A DNA stretch of 64,000 nucleotides from Pomphorhynchus laevis (Eukaryota; Acanthocephala; Palaeacanthocephala; Echinorhynchida; Pomphorhynchidae), in the NCBI GenBank assembly GCA_012934845.2, contig WNNJ02002323.1, positions 1 to 64,000 of the forward strand, given 5' to 3'. This document shows, in pieces, positions 44,055 through 54,889 of this stretch. The translations under genes and the position numbers were made by a program. Within the stretch, counting starts at the first letter, position 1. Each line of letters opens with the position of its first letter. The notes below the pieces were generated by a model. It did no database searches and was not told the origin of the DNA. It saw only the letters and a list, made by a program, of their open reading frames with translations.

Positions 44055-44341
44055 TATATATAATTTACTTAGTTTAAAAAACTAGACAAGGAAGAGAAGA
44101 AAATTTCACTTATACATTTGAATATACCAAACAAAATAAAATTACATTAAGAGTAAAAAATATAAAGTGATTTAATTAGTGATGTAATTTTGTTTGGTTT
44201 ATTCAAAATGTGTAATGAATTTGTTTTTATGATGTTGCACAGACATGGACGAAGGTTTTTCTTATGTCGAAACGTTTGAAATAATATTGTGAAATTTTCT
44301 TCTCTTCCTTGCCTTGTTTTTTAAACTAAATAAATTATATA
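44055..44341. repeat. nested fold-back element
   Basis: Outer arms 44055-44109 and 44289-44341 are near-perfect inverses (agtttaaaaaac, aaggaagagaagaaaatttcac). An inner pair 44118-44149 and 44182-44211 is also inverted (tttgaata, ccaaacaaaat, attacat). Between inner right arm and outer right arm lies 44246-44276, ggacgaagg...tcgaaacgttt, a decayed hammerhead-like core. No ORF. Confidence 0.75.
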
Positions 44342-44493
44342 AATAAAAGAGTCTCTTTGATGGGCCCTAGGCGGCGATTTTATCTTATATATGATGTATT
44401 TTGAGACCGTTTCCTGGGATCATGCATTTCTGATACAGCCAGTTATTATAAAGAGTAATAAGGACCAGGAGAAGGACAAATTAACTTTATTTT

Positions 44494-44522
44494 GACGTTT
44501 CGGCCATTAAGCCTTTATCAAT
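44494..44522 (-). other. degenerate hammerhead-like motif
   Basis: Minus strand: UUGAUAA, A, GGC-UUAAU-GGCC stem, GAAAC, GUC. The GAAAC-GUC side (one-pair stem III C-G, triplet GUC) and stem II fit; the CUGAUGA side has two changes. Such GGC...GCCGAAACGTC words are common in invertebrate repeats related to Penelope-like elements. Confidence 0.45.
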
Positions 44523-44710
44523 TGTTTTAATTTGGTATTATCAAGAAAATTGTTTTAACTGATTAAAACAATTTATATATAAAAATTAAAACTATATCTA
44601 TTTTTATTGTACACTATAAATGTAATAGCAAACTACAATCTATAATAGCAAACTCTGTTTATAACATTATTATCATAATTTTAAAAATATTTTTCCGCTG
44701 CTTTTGAAAA

Positions 44711-44866
44711 ATGTCTTCATTTGGTTCTATCAGGGCGTCTATTATCGGTCAGGCCGTACGTGAGCGTATCGCTTACCAGGGACATCGTAGTCCTGACGTT
44801 TATAGCATTGAGACGACATTTCACAACGTTGATGTGACATTAATTCCCATTGATTTTTTTCATTAA
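44711..44866 (+). CDS. short ORF, 51 residues, unrecognised
   Basis: ATG at 44711, stop at 44864. Reads SSFGSIRASIIGQAVRERIA, YQGHRSPDVYSIETTFHNVD. Less AT-rich than its surroundings (about 45% GC), coding-like. An exon or a decayed repeat protein are both possible; the end ...IPIDFFH is AT-rich. No splice context checked out convincingly. Confidence 0.3.
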   Translation: MSSFGSIRASIIGQAVRERIAYQGHRSPDVYSIETTFHNVDVTLIPIDFFH

Positions 44867-44869
44867 TTT

Positions 44870-45700
44870 ATCATTTATTTCATTTAATAAGTTTAATTAT
44901 TTTGCCTCGCAAGTTAAGTTATGGTAAATGTGATAAATTAAAAATTAAATTACAAAACATAAATTTATTTTACAAATAAAATTTCATAAATATTTTCTGA
45001 GATACTTTAGAATCAAACGAATTGACTTTAACTAGAAAGGTTCGAGTATAAATGTTCCCAAATATTTTCTGGTTGTTAAAATGTAGTCATAGGTTGCATG
45101 TTAGTAGGTTCTTACAGAACATTAGTATTTCTAATATCTATATTTTATTATATACGAGGCTTTAGTTTTATCAAAAATAAACTCATTACATTTATAAGTT
45201 TGTTAATCGAATATAAGTCGATAATTAAAAAAAACTTAAATTGAGCGAATTACATCACTTTGAAAATTGAATGGACATGTAAATCAACATCGTATGCGTG
45301 CTTATTTTCGTATATGACAGATTTTTGTCTGAATTTAATAGAATAACAGAATCCGTGTAAATGATTCGTAGCAGGACCCGTGTAAAGAGACAAACAAGTG
45401 TTTTGCCATCATGTGATTTACGTCGTGTGTAATTGTGATATTTTTCTCCCATTTAAAAATTTTATTTGTGTAAATTGACGATAATTTTAAAGAATAAGTT
45501 GCAAAAATAGAAGCTGAAAACATATACGTACATACGAAACTCCATCGATTTTCTAAAAGTAGATGCACAAAACATAAAAGATAAGTTTCTTTAAATTTAA
45601 TTAAAATATTAACTATGAGTACAAAAATTACTGAAAATAAACATTAAAATTAATAAAAGTAATAAAATATTAATTTAATATAATAGTTTATAAATAATTA
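44870..45700. other. AT-rich spacer
   Basis: Minus-strand frames at 45255-45568 are mutually overlapping and have random composition. No gene supported. Confidence 0.4.
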
Positions 45701-45727
45701 TTGGATCTGGATCAAAGAAAAAGGAAA

Positions 45728-45815
45728 TTATTTTTGAAATTTCGCTAATTTCTGTTAGCATCTTCAGACACTTTTCTGAAGATGCTAACAGAAATTAGCG
45801 AAATATCAAAAATAA
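45728..45815. ncRNA. back-to-back pair of hammerhead ribozyme motifs
   Basis: Plus copy: CUGAAGA (45776-45782), U, GCUAAC/AUUAGC with AGAA loop (one C-A mismatch), GAAA (45800-45803), UAUC. Minus copy: CUGAAGA (45767-45761), same stem, GAAA (45743-45740), UUUC. Eight bases (acactttt) separate the two, so the whole is one ~85-nt near-perfect inverted repeat. The plus copy's stem I pairs UUUU with AAAA and, past an internal loop, GAC with GUC. Downstream of the plus copy are the shared words tttgatccagctccaataat and ctttatcaataatggatc. Confidence 0.65.
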
Positions 45816-46344
45816 TGTCTTCTTTCCTTTGATCCAGCTCCAATAATTCTTTATCAATAATGGATCAGTATCAACTATTTAAAATATAATTTATATACCC
45901 CACTTAAGGTACATAAATGTTATCAATATTATTTATTGCGAATATTTAGAAATTAATAAAAAAATAATATTTCCATCGGGTATGTCGTATATGCATTCAA
46001 ACCCTTAAGTGCATTCTAGGTTTACGCTTATACAAATGGACATCACTTATGATGCAGTTTTTAATTCGCGTTAATACACGTATAGAAAATCAATTATTAT
46101 TTTCCTAAAAAATGCTTTATTTTGTCCTACAATTGAAATCATTAAGGATACGCTTCTAAAAATTTAATGAAAATGTTTAGTCCCTATTAGATATTAGACA
46201 TTTTTTACTTTAAAAAAAATAAAAAAATCGATCTTGAGGACTTCGTATACTAAAGTGTTGTTGTTTAAAGAATCTGTAGTGAATTGCTCCATGTTAATGT
46301 ATATCTACATTGGATAAATAATTATTAAAGCCCGAATCAATGGA

Positions 46345-46430
46345 AAGAAATTATTTTTGATATTTCGCTAACCTCTGCTAGCATCTTTCTGAAGATGCTA
46401 CCAGATGCTAGCGAAATATCAATAAAAATT
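46345..46430. ncRNA. second back-to-back hammerhead pair, one arm damaged
   Basis: Plus: CUGAAGA (46389-46395), U, GCUA...UAGC, GAAA (46413-46416), UAUC (46417-46420). Minus: GCUAGC-AGAG-GUUAGC-type stem, GAAA and UAUC are present (46357-46366), but the CUGAAGA side is CAGAAAGA because the spacer collapsed. Downstream words as in the 45728 copy (ttgattcaactcctataat, ctttatcaataatggatc). Confidence 0.55.
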
Positions 46431-46689
46431 CCTCCTTTCCTTGATTCAACTCCTATAATTCTTTATCAATAATGGATCATTATCAACAATTTAAATAATA
46501 GTATGTATTAGTATTATAATAGTATAATATTAATATAATATTATAATATTATGATAAGCAGTATAAAAGGCACGTCGATAAATTACGACGTCAGTTGGGT
46601 TTCCTTTATCGAGATTAGATAACCAATAATGATGAATAAATAAGAGATTAGATGCTGTTGAACGTCAACGACGAAAATAATGTTGTATA

Positions 46690-47520
46690 TAATAATTTAT
46701 TAAAAGTGGCAAATGCGTGCCAGTTGCACGCTCACAAGTCCACTAACTAAAAACAAAAAAGTCAAGTAGATAAATTGTATAAATGTGATCGGATTTGGCG
46801 TGTGAAGCACGTCATTGAGGTTGACTGGCGTATATGAATGGACAGATGATTACAAGAGATAGATGCATCCACAAGGAAGGAGCGGAAGCCAAACGATGTA
46901 GAATATTTTGAGACATGTAAAAGAAGGAAATTACGGGAGCACAAGTTACAGTAAACAGGACAAGAATTGTCGATAAAATTAAGGTTGAGAAATGAAGGGG
47001 TATGAAAAGTTACAAGGCGGAAAGCAACGATAAGAAGACGAATTTGAACACGACAATAAATTGTAGGCAAATCGAGAGAAGCAAGATGGTGGGATGTATG
47101 ATCAAAACGACGAAGACGGAGGAGAATTCGGACGGCTGCGTTGACGATGCGTTGTAGAGAAAGAAGAGTGGATTTAGGTGAGTTGAAAAATAGACTAAGA
47201 CAGTAATCAAGTCTTGAGAAAAGGAGAGAAGATATGAGAGTCATACAAATTGTAGAATTCAATTATACGGAGGAAGTGTAACGAGGCTTCGAGGAAGAAT
47301 CCATATAATTTTGAATTTTTTAAGATACAGAAAAAGACGAAGAGAAGAAAGATGATTGAAATTTGAGGCAAGACAGTCGGAAGCAGAAACACTAAGATCA
47401 TAAATACGATAAGCATTTCATGAGCATAGATGATAATGTCATCAGCATATTGAATAACATGGAAGTTACATGTATGAGAAAAATGATTTATTTTTACGTG
47501 GCAAATGCATGCCGGCGCTT
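46690..47520 (-). pseudogene. L2-like LINE 3' half, with a second tail upstream
   Basis: Minus strand. From 47455: NFHVIQYADDIIIYAHEM (YADD intact), then broken thumb, then frame 47262-46762 with SSLLFSRLDYCLSLFFN, RRFDHTSHHLASLDLP, RLLIVAFRLVTFH. Tail at 46745-46697 (minus reads gtggacttgtgagcg, then cacgcatttgccactt). A separate copy of that tail, 47520-47483, sits directly 5' of the RT piece, so two elements are joined tail to body. Confidence 0.75.
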
Positions 47521-48772
47521 AATTCAAATTTGTAAATAAAATCTATCCAGTTTTTTATATCAAAATGTCCTGACAACTGAAATACACAATTTACCAAGAA
47601 AATTTAAGGTTTTTGATGTTAAATATTCGATATCATTACTTTCTAGTCAAGAACTCAATAACTCTACATCGAGATTTTATAAAACACTAAGTCTAAATGG
47701 CTTATTAATTTGAGTGATCAATATCACGGTTACCACTTTTCACATTTTTAATGAATATTTTGAGAAATATTAAAATCTAAGGATTATTTGCAGATATGAT
47801 TGACACTTTAGATTACGTGGTAAATATTAATGTATACTTACAATGAAAAAATGAAATACATAAAATGAAATGCTATATTCTATACCAAGAATATAGTTTT
47901 AAAATAAAAATACACATATTTGTATACAAATACATATTCATTTGTATAAATGATATTATATATATTATAATATTAATTATTCAATTATAATATTAATATT
48001 CATTAATATTATAATTTCTTATAATAGATATAAAAATATATATTTAATATCTATATTAAGTTTTAAAATGTGATGTTAAAAATAAATCACATATATTTTA
48101 AATATTTGATATAAAATATAAATACAAATAAAAATAATAGTATAAAATATATTATAATATAATTTATTATAATATCTTGATTAGACATTACAATACTATC
48201 AATATATAAGATATATTTAATATCTTTATTAAGAATAATAAAAATACTATCTTTATTATCTTTAAAGAATATGATTTTAAAATATATCACATATATTATA
48301 TATAAAAATATGTAGTTTCAAAATAAATTTAAACAGAAATAATAACATAATCAGCATTTATCTGATTTAATTAATATATTATATGATATCAGTTATTTAT
48401 TCAAATAATTACCCACATAATTAGTCTAATTATTGATATTAACAATAGCGTAATATATTGAGTTTCATTTTGCTTTGAAAATTGTTTTGATTTTTAAATT
48501 ACAGTTTTATTATCATAAAATTAATAGCTTCAGTTAAATGGGTTTATTAATAATATTACGTGGAAGAATTGTTAGAAATTCTCTTAAATGTAAAAAATTT
48601 ACATTATCACATTAAAAATAATATTAGAATCAATATTAAATTATATTAATTATATTAATTAATATTAATATATTAATATATTTTTAATTGTTTGAAAAAT
48701 AATTAGTCCTGATAATTGCACTCTTTTTCAGGAATTTTATGGCTAAAGTGTTGAGCCTATGTATTTACTTAC
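47521..48772. other. AT-rich spacer
   Basis: Very AT-rich with long ttaata/tatata runs (47930-48320, 48600-48700). No gene seen. If the gene starting at 49017 continues, its third exon should be in or beyond this stretch. Confidence 0.4.
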
Positions 48773-49017
48773 TATCATTAGCATCGAATTGTATCAGTTG
48801 TTTAGGTGGCGAAGCCGAATTTACAAGAACCTCGTCAGGTTTCAAATTGGTTAGATACATTTTACACTTTTCAAACGAAAATTGTCTGTAAATACATGAC
48901 GCCTATACGAACGCTGATTACGACAATACATGACTATTAAGTTACCTTATTTACTTGTTCTATTAAATTTTCAATGTAACTGGCATCTCTAATCCATGGA
49001 ACTGCCGTCATTGCCAT
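48773..49017 (-). CDS. first two exons of an unrecognised host gene
   Basis: Exon 1 48946-49017 encodes MAMTAVPWIRDASYIENLIE then QVNK (24 codons, phase 0), donor AAG|GTAACT. A 43-nt intron (48903-48945) ends in cgtatag. Exon 2 48773-48902 reads ASCIYRQFSFEKCKMYLTNL, KPDEVLVNSASPPKQLIQFD and ends at a canonical GTAAGT. A second possible acceptor (tttacag, 48887) would break the frame. Composition is clearly protein-like. I cannot name the family; next exons not found. Confidence 0.6.
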
Positions 49018-49019
49018 TT

Positions 49020-50940
49020 TTATTTTTCTTTTATGTTTGTTGTTAAACGCTAAATTGGTGTTTTGAAATATATGTAAGAGGTTTTGATGGAGTTGAGTAA
49101 TATAATTCTGGCGATCTCACTGTATTGATTACGTATTTGTCGTACAATATGTGAAATTTTAAAGTAAATCAGCTTTACAATCAATTTACAAAGTGGAGTG
49201 GAAAAGTATAGCATTATGTATATTATGGATATTACAGATATTAATATAATATTAATAATATCATATTAATATAAAACGATAATTAATGATTAATATTTGT
49301 GATGACATAAACTGCCCAAAGGTTACCATAATATTAATAATATAAATACGTAAAGGGCTAATGAACTAAATTATCTTAAAAAGCCGTACCAATTTTAAAT
49401 TAACATAGTTAGTCTTTAACAAATGAAAATTCAAGTTACCTTAATTGAAGCTTGTTAATGTATAATCTTTTCACATCACCTAGTAAAAATAACAGTTGCT
49501 AAGCAATAAAAAATTAAGTTTTGTCTCAAAAAAAATCAAAAATAAAGAGCAAAAAATGGAATTTTCGAAATTGCAATTTGATTAATTAATTCCATCGATG
49601 CTCTTTAATTCCATTACAATAAAAATGGAATTAAAAATATATAAATAACATCATTTTAAGACATCCTCAACGGCTACTTAAGCATTCCATCAAGCGGTAA
49701 AGTGTTTGTTCGACATGCGTTTCAACTCATTTAAACATTTTCGGTTTACAATCCTTCATTTGCATTTGAACCTTTTCTATTTACCTTCCTTTATTTGAAT
49801 TCGTACTTTGCTGATTTGTTCAAACACCAAAACGAATTTCAGTCGAATGCCGAAACCAAAAGTCAATTGTCCAATGCGGAAAAATAATGCTAAATATACA
49901 ATATATTATATTTATTTATATAAATATAATATATTTAATAAAAATTATTGATGTAATTTAAAAATGTAAAAATAATAAAAAATAATAAATTTTAATACAT
50001 TTTTATTATTTATTTGATATGTATAAAAATAAAAGTGTATTCTTAAATATAAATTAAGAGAAAAAATTCTAATGTTTTATTTTAATCAACTATAACTTAA
50101 TCTAAAAAATTAGAATATTTAATTTAATAATAAATTAAATATAATATCTGAATTATTTTTATTTCCCGAATTTAAATTACCAAGAATTTCTAAAATAATA
50201 TTATAATTATATATTCATGTATACAGGAATATGATTTGTTTTGATTATCTCTTACAAAATCAAAATGCGTAGATTCTATACCTTTATTATATTTCTTTAT
50301 AGAAATATAATAAAGACTTTCTTTATAGAACTGAGGATCGACGATAAAACATTTTTTGAATAAACGTTTTTAATGATATTCACGCCGTATAAACTTTTTA
50401 AGTTAACAAAGACTCAATATATAATAAGTATAAATTTTTAATTATATCAATATATTATATTTCAATATAATATTTAATATTATATAATATTTATTTTATT
50501 AATAAAATATAATAAAATATACTTAAATTTTCATTTGTAATTCAATTGAATTAAATAATTTATTCAATTAAATTCTGATTTGTAATTTTAAAAGTTAGAA
50601 ATCAGATCAGGTAACTGAGTTACCTGATCTGATTAAAAAATTAAAAATTTAATTATAAAAAATAAAAAATTTCTCCTGTAATTGAGCAAATTTAGTTTAA
50701 CTGATTCCGTTTCGGACTAGATCAAAGCTGATTATTTATTCGAATACTAACGTATTTGATTAAGCTATTTCGATTTGTTCGAATGACCAAGTAAAATGTA
50801 ATTTGGAATAAGTTAACATATGGCTTTGAAAACCTTTAAGTAAAACTAAATTTAAATATCATTGCTAGAAAACTAAATTGATTTATTTGTTATATTTTTG
50901 TAAGTAACCGGAACGAAGAAAATAGTTTAATTCCAACAAT
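49020..50940. other. AT-rich spacer with one perfect palindrome
   Basis: No gene. 50600-50634 is an exact palindrome (17-nt arms around G; aatcagatcaggtaact). The word aatcagatca also occurs at 39411 and 39550. Confidence 0.45.
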
Positions 50941-50943
50941 TAC

Positions 50944-50975
50944 TATATTTCGATAGCTGCTGCTATCTTCTTCGG
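50944..50975 (-). other. hammerhead-like core with one changed base
   Basis: Minus strand: CCGAAGA (C for invariant U), A, perfect stem GAUAGC/GCUAUC with AGCA loop, GAAA, UAUA. Stem I does not form well. Likely a decayed ribozyme of the same kind as at 18741. Confidence 0.45.
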
Positions 50976-51462
50976 TAAATTTCCAAACAGTTTATCGAGT
51001 GTTTTGAATAAATTGTTTGTAACTAGCCTGAACATGATTACAAGAGCTATTGAAATAATGGAATAAAAACATTTTTTTCGTTCCTGTAAATTTATAAAAC
51101 TACAAGAAATGAATATTTTCAGTAATTTCTTTAATATTCCATACCCATATCAGATACAAGAACTGTAGATTATTTTTTTAAATAATTGAAAACTAAAATT
51201 CTGCTTGAAGATGTTCTCAGTAAGGGAACATGATATTGAAGAACTTTTGAGTTTTCAATCTGTAAATTGTATTTAAATTTAAAATTAAAATTTTACCCAG
51301 GACTAATTTATGCACAAAACTTAAAATATTATCTTAGTTAACTTAAAATGTAACTAGGAAAACAAGTGCGAAATGAGTTATCAAAATATGTGAAGACTTT
51401 TCCACATATTTTTAAAGGACTTTTGATTATATAATCTAAATTAAATAATTTTTTATTAAATT

Positions 51463-52130
51463 AATTTGAATCGGAATTAGAAATTCTGGAGGAAATAATT
51501 ATTATTTTTATCTAAATGCCATTCCCAGAAAAAAGAAATTGAATATTCTTCGATATTTCATTCACTAACCGCGAACATTTTCAAGAAGTATCTAAAACAA
51601 TAATACACAAGTAAAGTTACAATGTATGAAAAACAAAATCATTTTGAGCATTCCAAATTAAAATTATTGTTATTTTAATCTATTGCTCTAGTGAACTTAA
51701 GTTCTAAATATTAAATAGAATTTAAATAAATGAAAGAAGTCATGTGACCGAATTTTTAAAAGCATCAAGCTGGAAGCTCTTATTCTAAATTACGTATTTG
51801 CAAAATTTAGTTTTAATAATACTTTTTGTGAACAATATCTGTCATTATTCGGACTATATTTAATGAAAATCGATTGTTGACCGCATTTTCTAAATCTTAA
51901 TTTTTTTTAATAATTATGATGACAATTATAATTTTAGAATTTGAATCAGAATTAGAAATTCTGGAGGAAATAATTATTATTTTTTATCTAAATGCCATTC
52001 CCAGAAAAAAGAAATTGAATATTTCTTCGATATTTCGTTCGCTAACCGCGGACATTATCAAGAAGTATCTGAAACAATAAAACAAGTAAAGTTACAATAT
52101 ATGAAAAACAAAATCATTTTGGACATTCAA
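51463..52130. repeat. ~190-bp direct repeat pair next to GIY-YIG remnant
   Basis: 51463-51655 and 51936-52130 are ~90% identical (gaatcagaattagaaattct, ggaggaaataattattat, aatgccattcccagaaaaaa, gaaatatcg region). A partial inverted copy is at 52640-52725. On the minus strand each holds CUUGAUAA or CUUGAAAA, a ~7-bp stem (GUCCGC...GCGAAC / GUUCGC...GUGAAU), GAAA, UAUC, a hammerhead-like layout with a damaged first half. Confidence 0.75.
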
Positions 52131-52570
52131 ATTTGGTTCGAGAATCTTTATAGCGAGAGCCTCCATAACTAATCGGCGTTTTAAGTTAGGCTCGTAAATC
52201 AAAGCTGGCACATTGTCAAAGCCGATGTCATGACCAGTTGGTGAGCATGACCTCTTAATGCCGACTGTGCTGATGTTGTGATTGCCTTCTTATGTTCTTT
52301 TAATCTTATTTTTAGCGTACGTTCAATTTGTTCTATGTATATACTTATACAATCCCTACATCCAACCCTTAGACTACACCCATCTTATCAAAATAAGTTC
52401 TTGGTTTGGTGACTAGTGCATCAGGATGAGAAGTACATCGCGTACCATAAAACATTTTTAATGGTAATCCTGATTGGAAAACGAATCTGCTTATTTTAAT
52501 AAGTATGTCCTCACTTAAATTACCCATTGCGGGAATATAAAACCAGTGTTTCAATTTTTCAGGACCAATT
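52110..52570 (-). pseudogene. Penelope-type GIY-YIG C-terminal remnant
   Basis: Minus strand. Open frame 52554-52369 gives KHWFYIPAMGNLSEDILIKI, like the P-Y--G-SE-I-R segment between RT and endonuclease of Penelope-type proteins. Then in shifted frames CRDCISIYIEQIERTLKIRL and KEHKKA (R--EH of the family), and TGHDIGFDNVPALIYEPN, LKRRLVMEALAIKI with the conserved E. A GIY-YIG nuclease nicks target DNA for priming. Several stops; inactive. Followed 3' by the hammerhead-like direct repeats. Confidence 0.6.
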
Positions 52571-52729
52571 AAGTCGGATGGCCACCCAATTTTTGGGTAA
52601 CCAAGAGATGTAAATATTCTGAGGAGCTTGCTAAATTCGGCGTTTAGAAATATTCAATTTAATTCGGCGAAGAAATATTCAATTTCTTTTTTCTGGGAAT
52701 GACATTTTGATAAAAAAATATTAAATATT

Positions 52730-53025
52730 ATTATTTGTAATATATTTGTAATATATGCATGTGATTGTATTTGATAAAGAAATTTCATTCATATCTGAAT
52801 TTTCGAGTGTCATTTACCGTAATTTTTCAATAGATCCTATCCACTTCTAATTTTATTTAATCAGTATTAATCAGTATTGGCTTGTACAGTGCAAATATTA
52901 TTTCATTTAAATATTTATATTTTAAATAATTGTGATTTATATATTTAATTATAACTTTTTTATTAGTCAAATTGCTTAGTATTCTTTTTTAATTAATAAT
53001 GATCAAACACAAGTTTTGAAACTAC
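52730..53025. other. AT-rich spacer before tRNA-Ser
   Basis: No feature recognised. Confidence 0.4.
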
Positions 53026-53106
53026 GACGAGGTGGCCGAGTGGTTAAGGCGATGGACTGCTAATCCATTGGGTTTTCCCGCGTGAGTTCGAATCTCACCC
53101 TCGTCG
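53026..53106 (+). tRNA. tRNA-Ser (anticodon GCT)
   Basis: 81 nt. Acceptor GACGAGG/CCTCGTC, D arm with GGCCGAGTGGTTAAGGC, anticodon stem TGGA/TCCA with loop CTGCTAA, long variable arm (TTGGGTTTTCCCGCG) typical of class II serine tRNAs, T arm GTGAGTTCGAATCTCAC, discriminator G, no CCA encoded, no intron. Reads AGC/AGU. Confidence 0.97.
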
Positions 53107-53157
53107 AAATTTATATTGCATTGTTTTATATAAACAAAATCAAAAAAAAAGGAATTG

Positions 53158-53619
53158 ATGATTAAAAATCGAAATCAAGAAATTGACATCGTGACGGGCA
53201 GGCCAGCAAACTTATTGGACATCGAAGACAATCGATTAATGCGAAAACGTCGAGCAATGCTAGTTACAGAGGAAGAAAGCGAATGGGTCGATGTCGCGAC
53301 CATTAATCGGCACAACTTATCCTTCACAAGATCAGAGAGCCTCTTTTTCGAAGACGGTGCTGAAGATTCAAACATGGGGTCTTCACACGAGGATCTAAGC
53401 AGGGAAAATAATTCCCAGTTTGTGGATGGTTGTAGCGTTCTCGTAGCTGCTGAGTGTGGTCTACAGCAAGGAGATAACCGAGATTGGCACGGTGAGGCGG
53501 GCATTTTTCTGCATATGGTGTCACGTGAAGACGCAGAATTTTCAGACAAAGAGGGCATCTCTTGCGCTGCCCGCATATATGACGGACTGCATAAGAATTT
53601 ACGCTGGCATAATGGATAA
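53158..53619 (+). CDS. 153-residue hypothetical protein or exon
   Basis: ATG at 53158, 52 nt after the tRNA, stop at 53617-53619. Acidic, e.g. MIKNRNQEIDIVTGRPANLL, MLVTEEESEWVDVATINRHN, SLFFEDGAEDSNMGSSHEDL, then VAAECGLQQGDNRDWHGEAG. Balanced composition, ~47% GC, unlike the AT-rich flanks, which argues for coding. No motif, signal or membrane segment; no acceptor or donor of note. Could be a host gene, an exon, or a domesticated piece of a mobile element. Overlapping minus frames are shadows. Confidence 0.45.
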   Translation: MIKNRNQEIDIVTGRPANLLDIEDNRLMRKRRAMLVTEEESEWVDVATINRHNLSFTRSESLFFEDGAEDSNMGSSHEDLSRENNSQFVDGCSVLVAAECGLQQGDNRDWHGEAGIFLHMVSREDAEFSDKEGISCAARIYDGLHKNLRWHNG

Positions 53620-53957
53620 TTGATAAATTTTGGCTTTTATTTGATTTTATTTTTGTTTATTTGTTCAAGTTGAAGATTCAAGTTGCAGATTGTCGCTCGT
53701 TTCGCTAGCCGACTTAACAAATTATTAGAAAATTTGAGAGATAAAAAATCACTTAAAAATTTAATAAGCAATGGAAAACTAAATCGCTGATCTGACTAGG
53801 AACACACATCGATAAATCCACGAAGGACACAACAAAGTCCACGAAAGCAGACTACGTAGATAAGTAGCGAAGTCATCCAAAATTCGCGACAGAATCATCA
53901 ACGGCCGCTGGATCGTCATACCCACATATGATAAGTGATCCGCATCTTGTCGAGTGA

Positions 53958-54460
53958 GTGTCTCCTCAGTCTGACGCTACCCAGTCCACTCAATCTGTCC
54001 CTGCCGAGTGGGAATGTCCAATTTGCAAAATGTCTTGTAGAATCACTAAATGTGGAAAATTCCGGGTTAAGGCCCCCTTTTCCAGGTGTGATGGATCTGG
54101 TCGTACATTTTATGGATTACAATCTCAACAACCTGAAATAACCCAACTCTACGTGTCGTAAAATTGCGATATATCCTTCTTAGATCAGTTATCTCAGCAT
54201 CTCCCTAAATCGGTTTTGAAAAGAATACCGAAGGGCGCTAGATATCAAATAATCAAGGCATTCACCGACATTTTAAATGACTGTGTTGATAAGAACAGTC
54301 CAACAAGTTGGCTTCGTTTGTTCACTTTCACTCAACTCATGCTTACATCAGGTGAATCGTTCGAGCGATCCCTTACATCTATCATCGAGGACAAAATTTT
54401 GAAATTTAATGATCGCTTCCTTGAGATTTCCCAACAATCGGACCCCTATCAATGAAAAAT
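53958..54460 (+). pseudogene. RT-CCHC-nuclease-type retroelement, N-terminal piece
   Basis: Reads VPAEWECPICKMSCRITKCG (zinc-finger-like), then from 54156 DISFLDQLSQHLPKSVLKRI, PKGARYQIIKAFTDILNDCV, SWLRLFTFTQLMLTSGESFE, SLTSIIEDKILKFNDR and a stop. The VLKRIPKGAR...DILN---...W-RLF--- pattern is the conserved N-terminal region of the family whose C-terminal copies are at 1205 and 36270 (assignment from memory). 5' and 3' parts missing. Confidence 0.5.
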
Positions 54461-54889
54461 AATACCCACTCAAAGACCCCGTAATCAAAAATTTTGAGCG
54501 AGCGAATTTCTATCGAATTTGCTGACTATGATCTTCGCCAATATGTACAGCTACTCATATCATATAACTCTTGTGCTGACAATATGGAGAAAGAGTTCAT
54601 TTCAGACCCTTAAGGAAATACACCCTTCACACAAGAAATAGTTTCATTCCTCATAACTATCCTCCAGCAAATTCGAGTCATTCCAACTCTTTCAAGATAA
54701 GAAGAGCATATCAAGTTTCCCCAATGGTTCGGTACACGGAATGGTTGGTTTTCTCCATCAACACTTGAAAGTAATGATGTCATATAGTTCATGTAATGCA
54801 GTTCCGTCTAAGGAACTCGCTCTATCTATGTAATCGATAATTTATCAATGACAATCTCGTCGCGGAATAAGTGCAGTTTTTTTTCAGCG

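Noticed and set aside
53175-53576. 133-codon minus frame opposite 53158-53619
   Set aside because: Serine/arginine-rich shadow of the plus-strand ORF.
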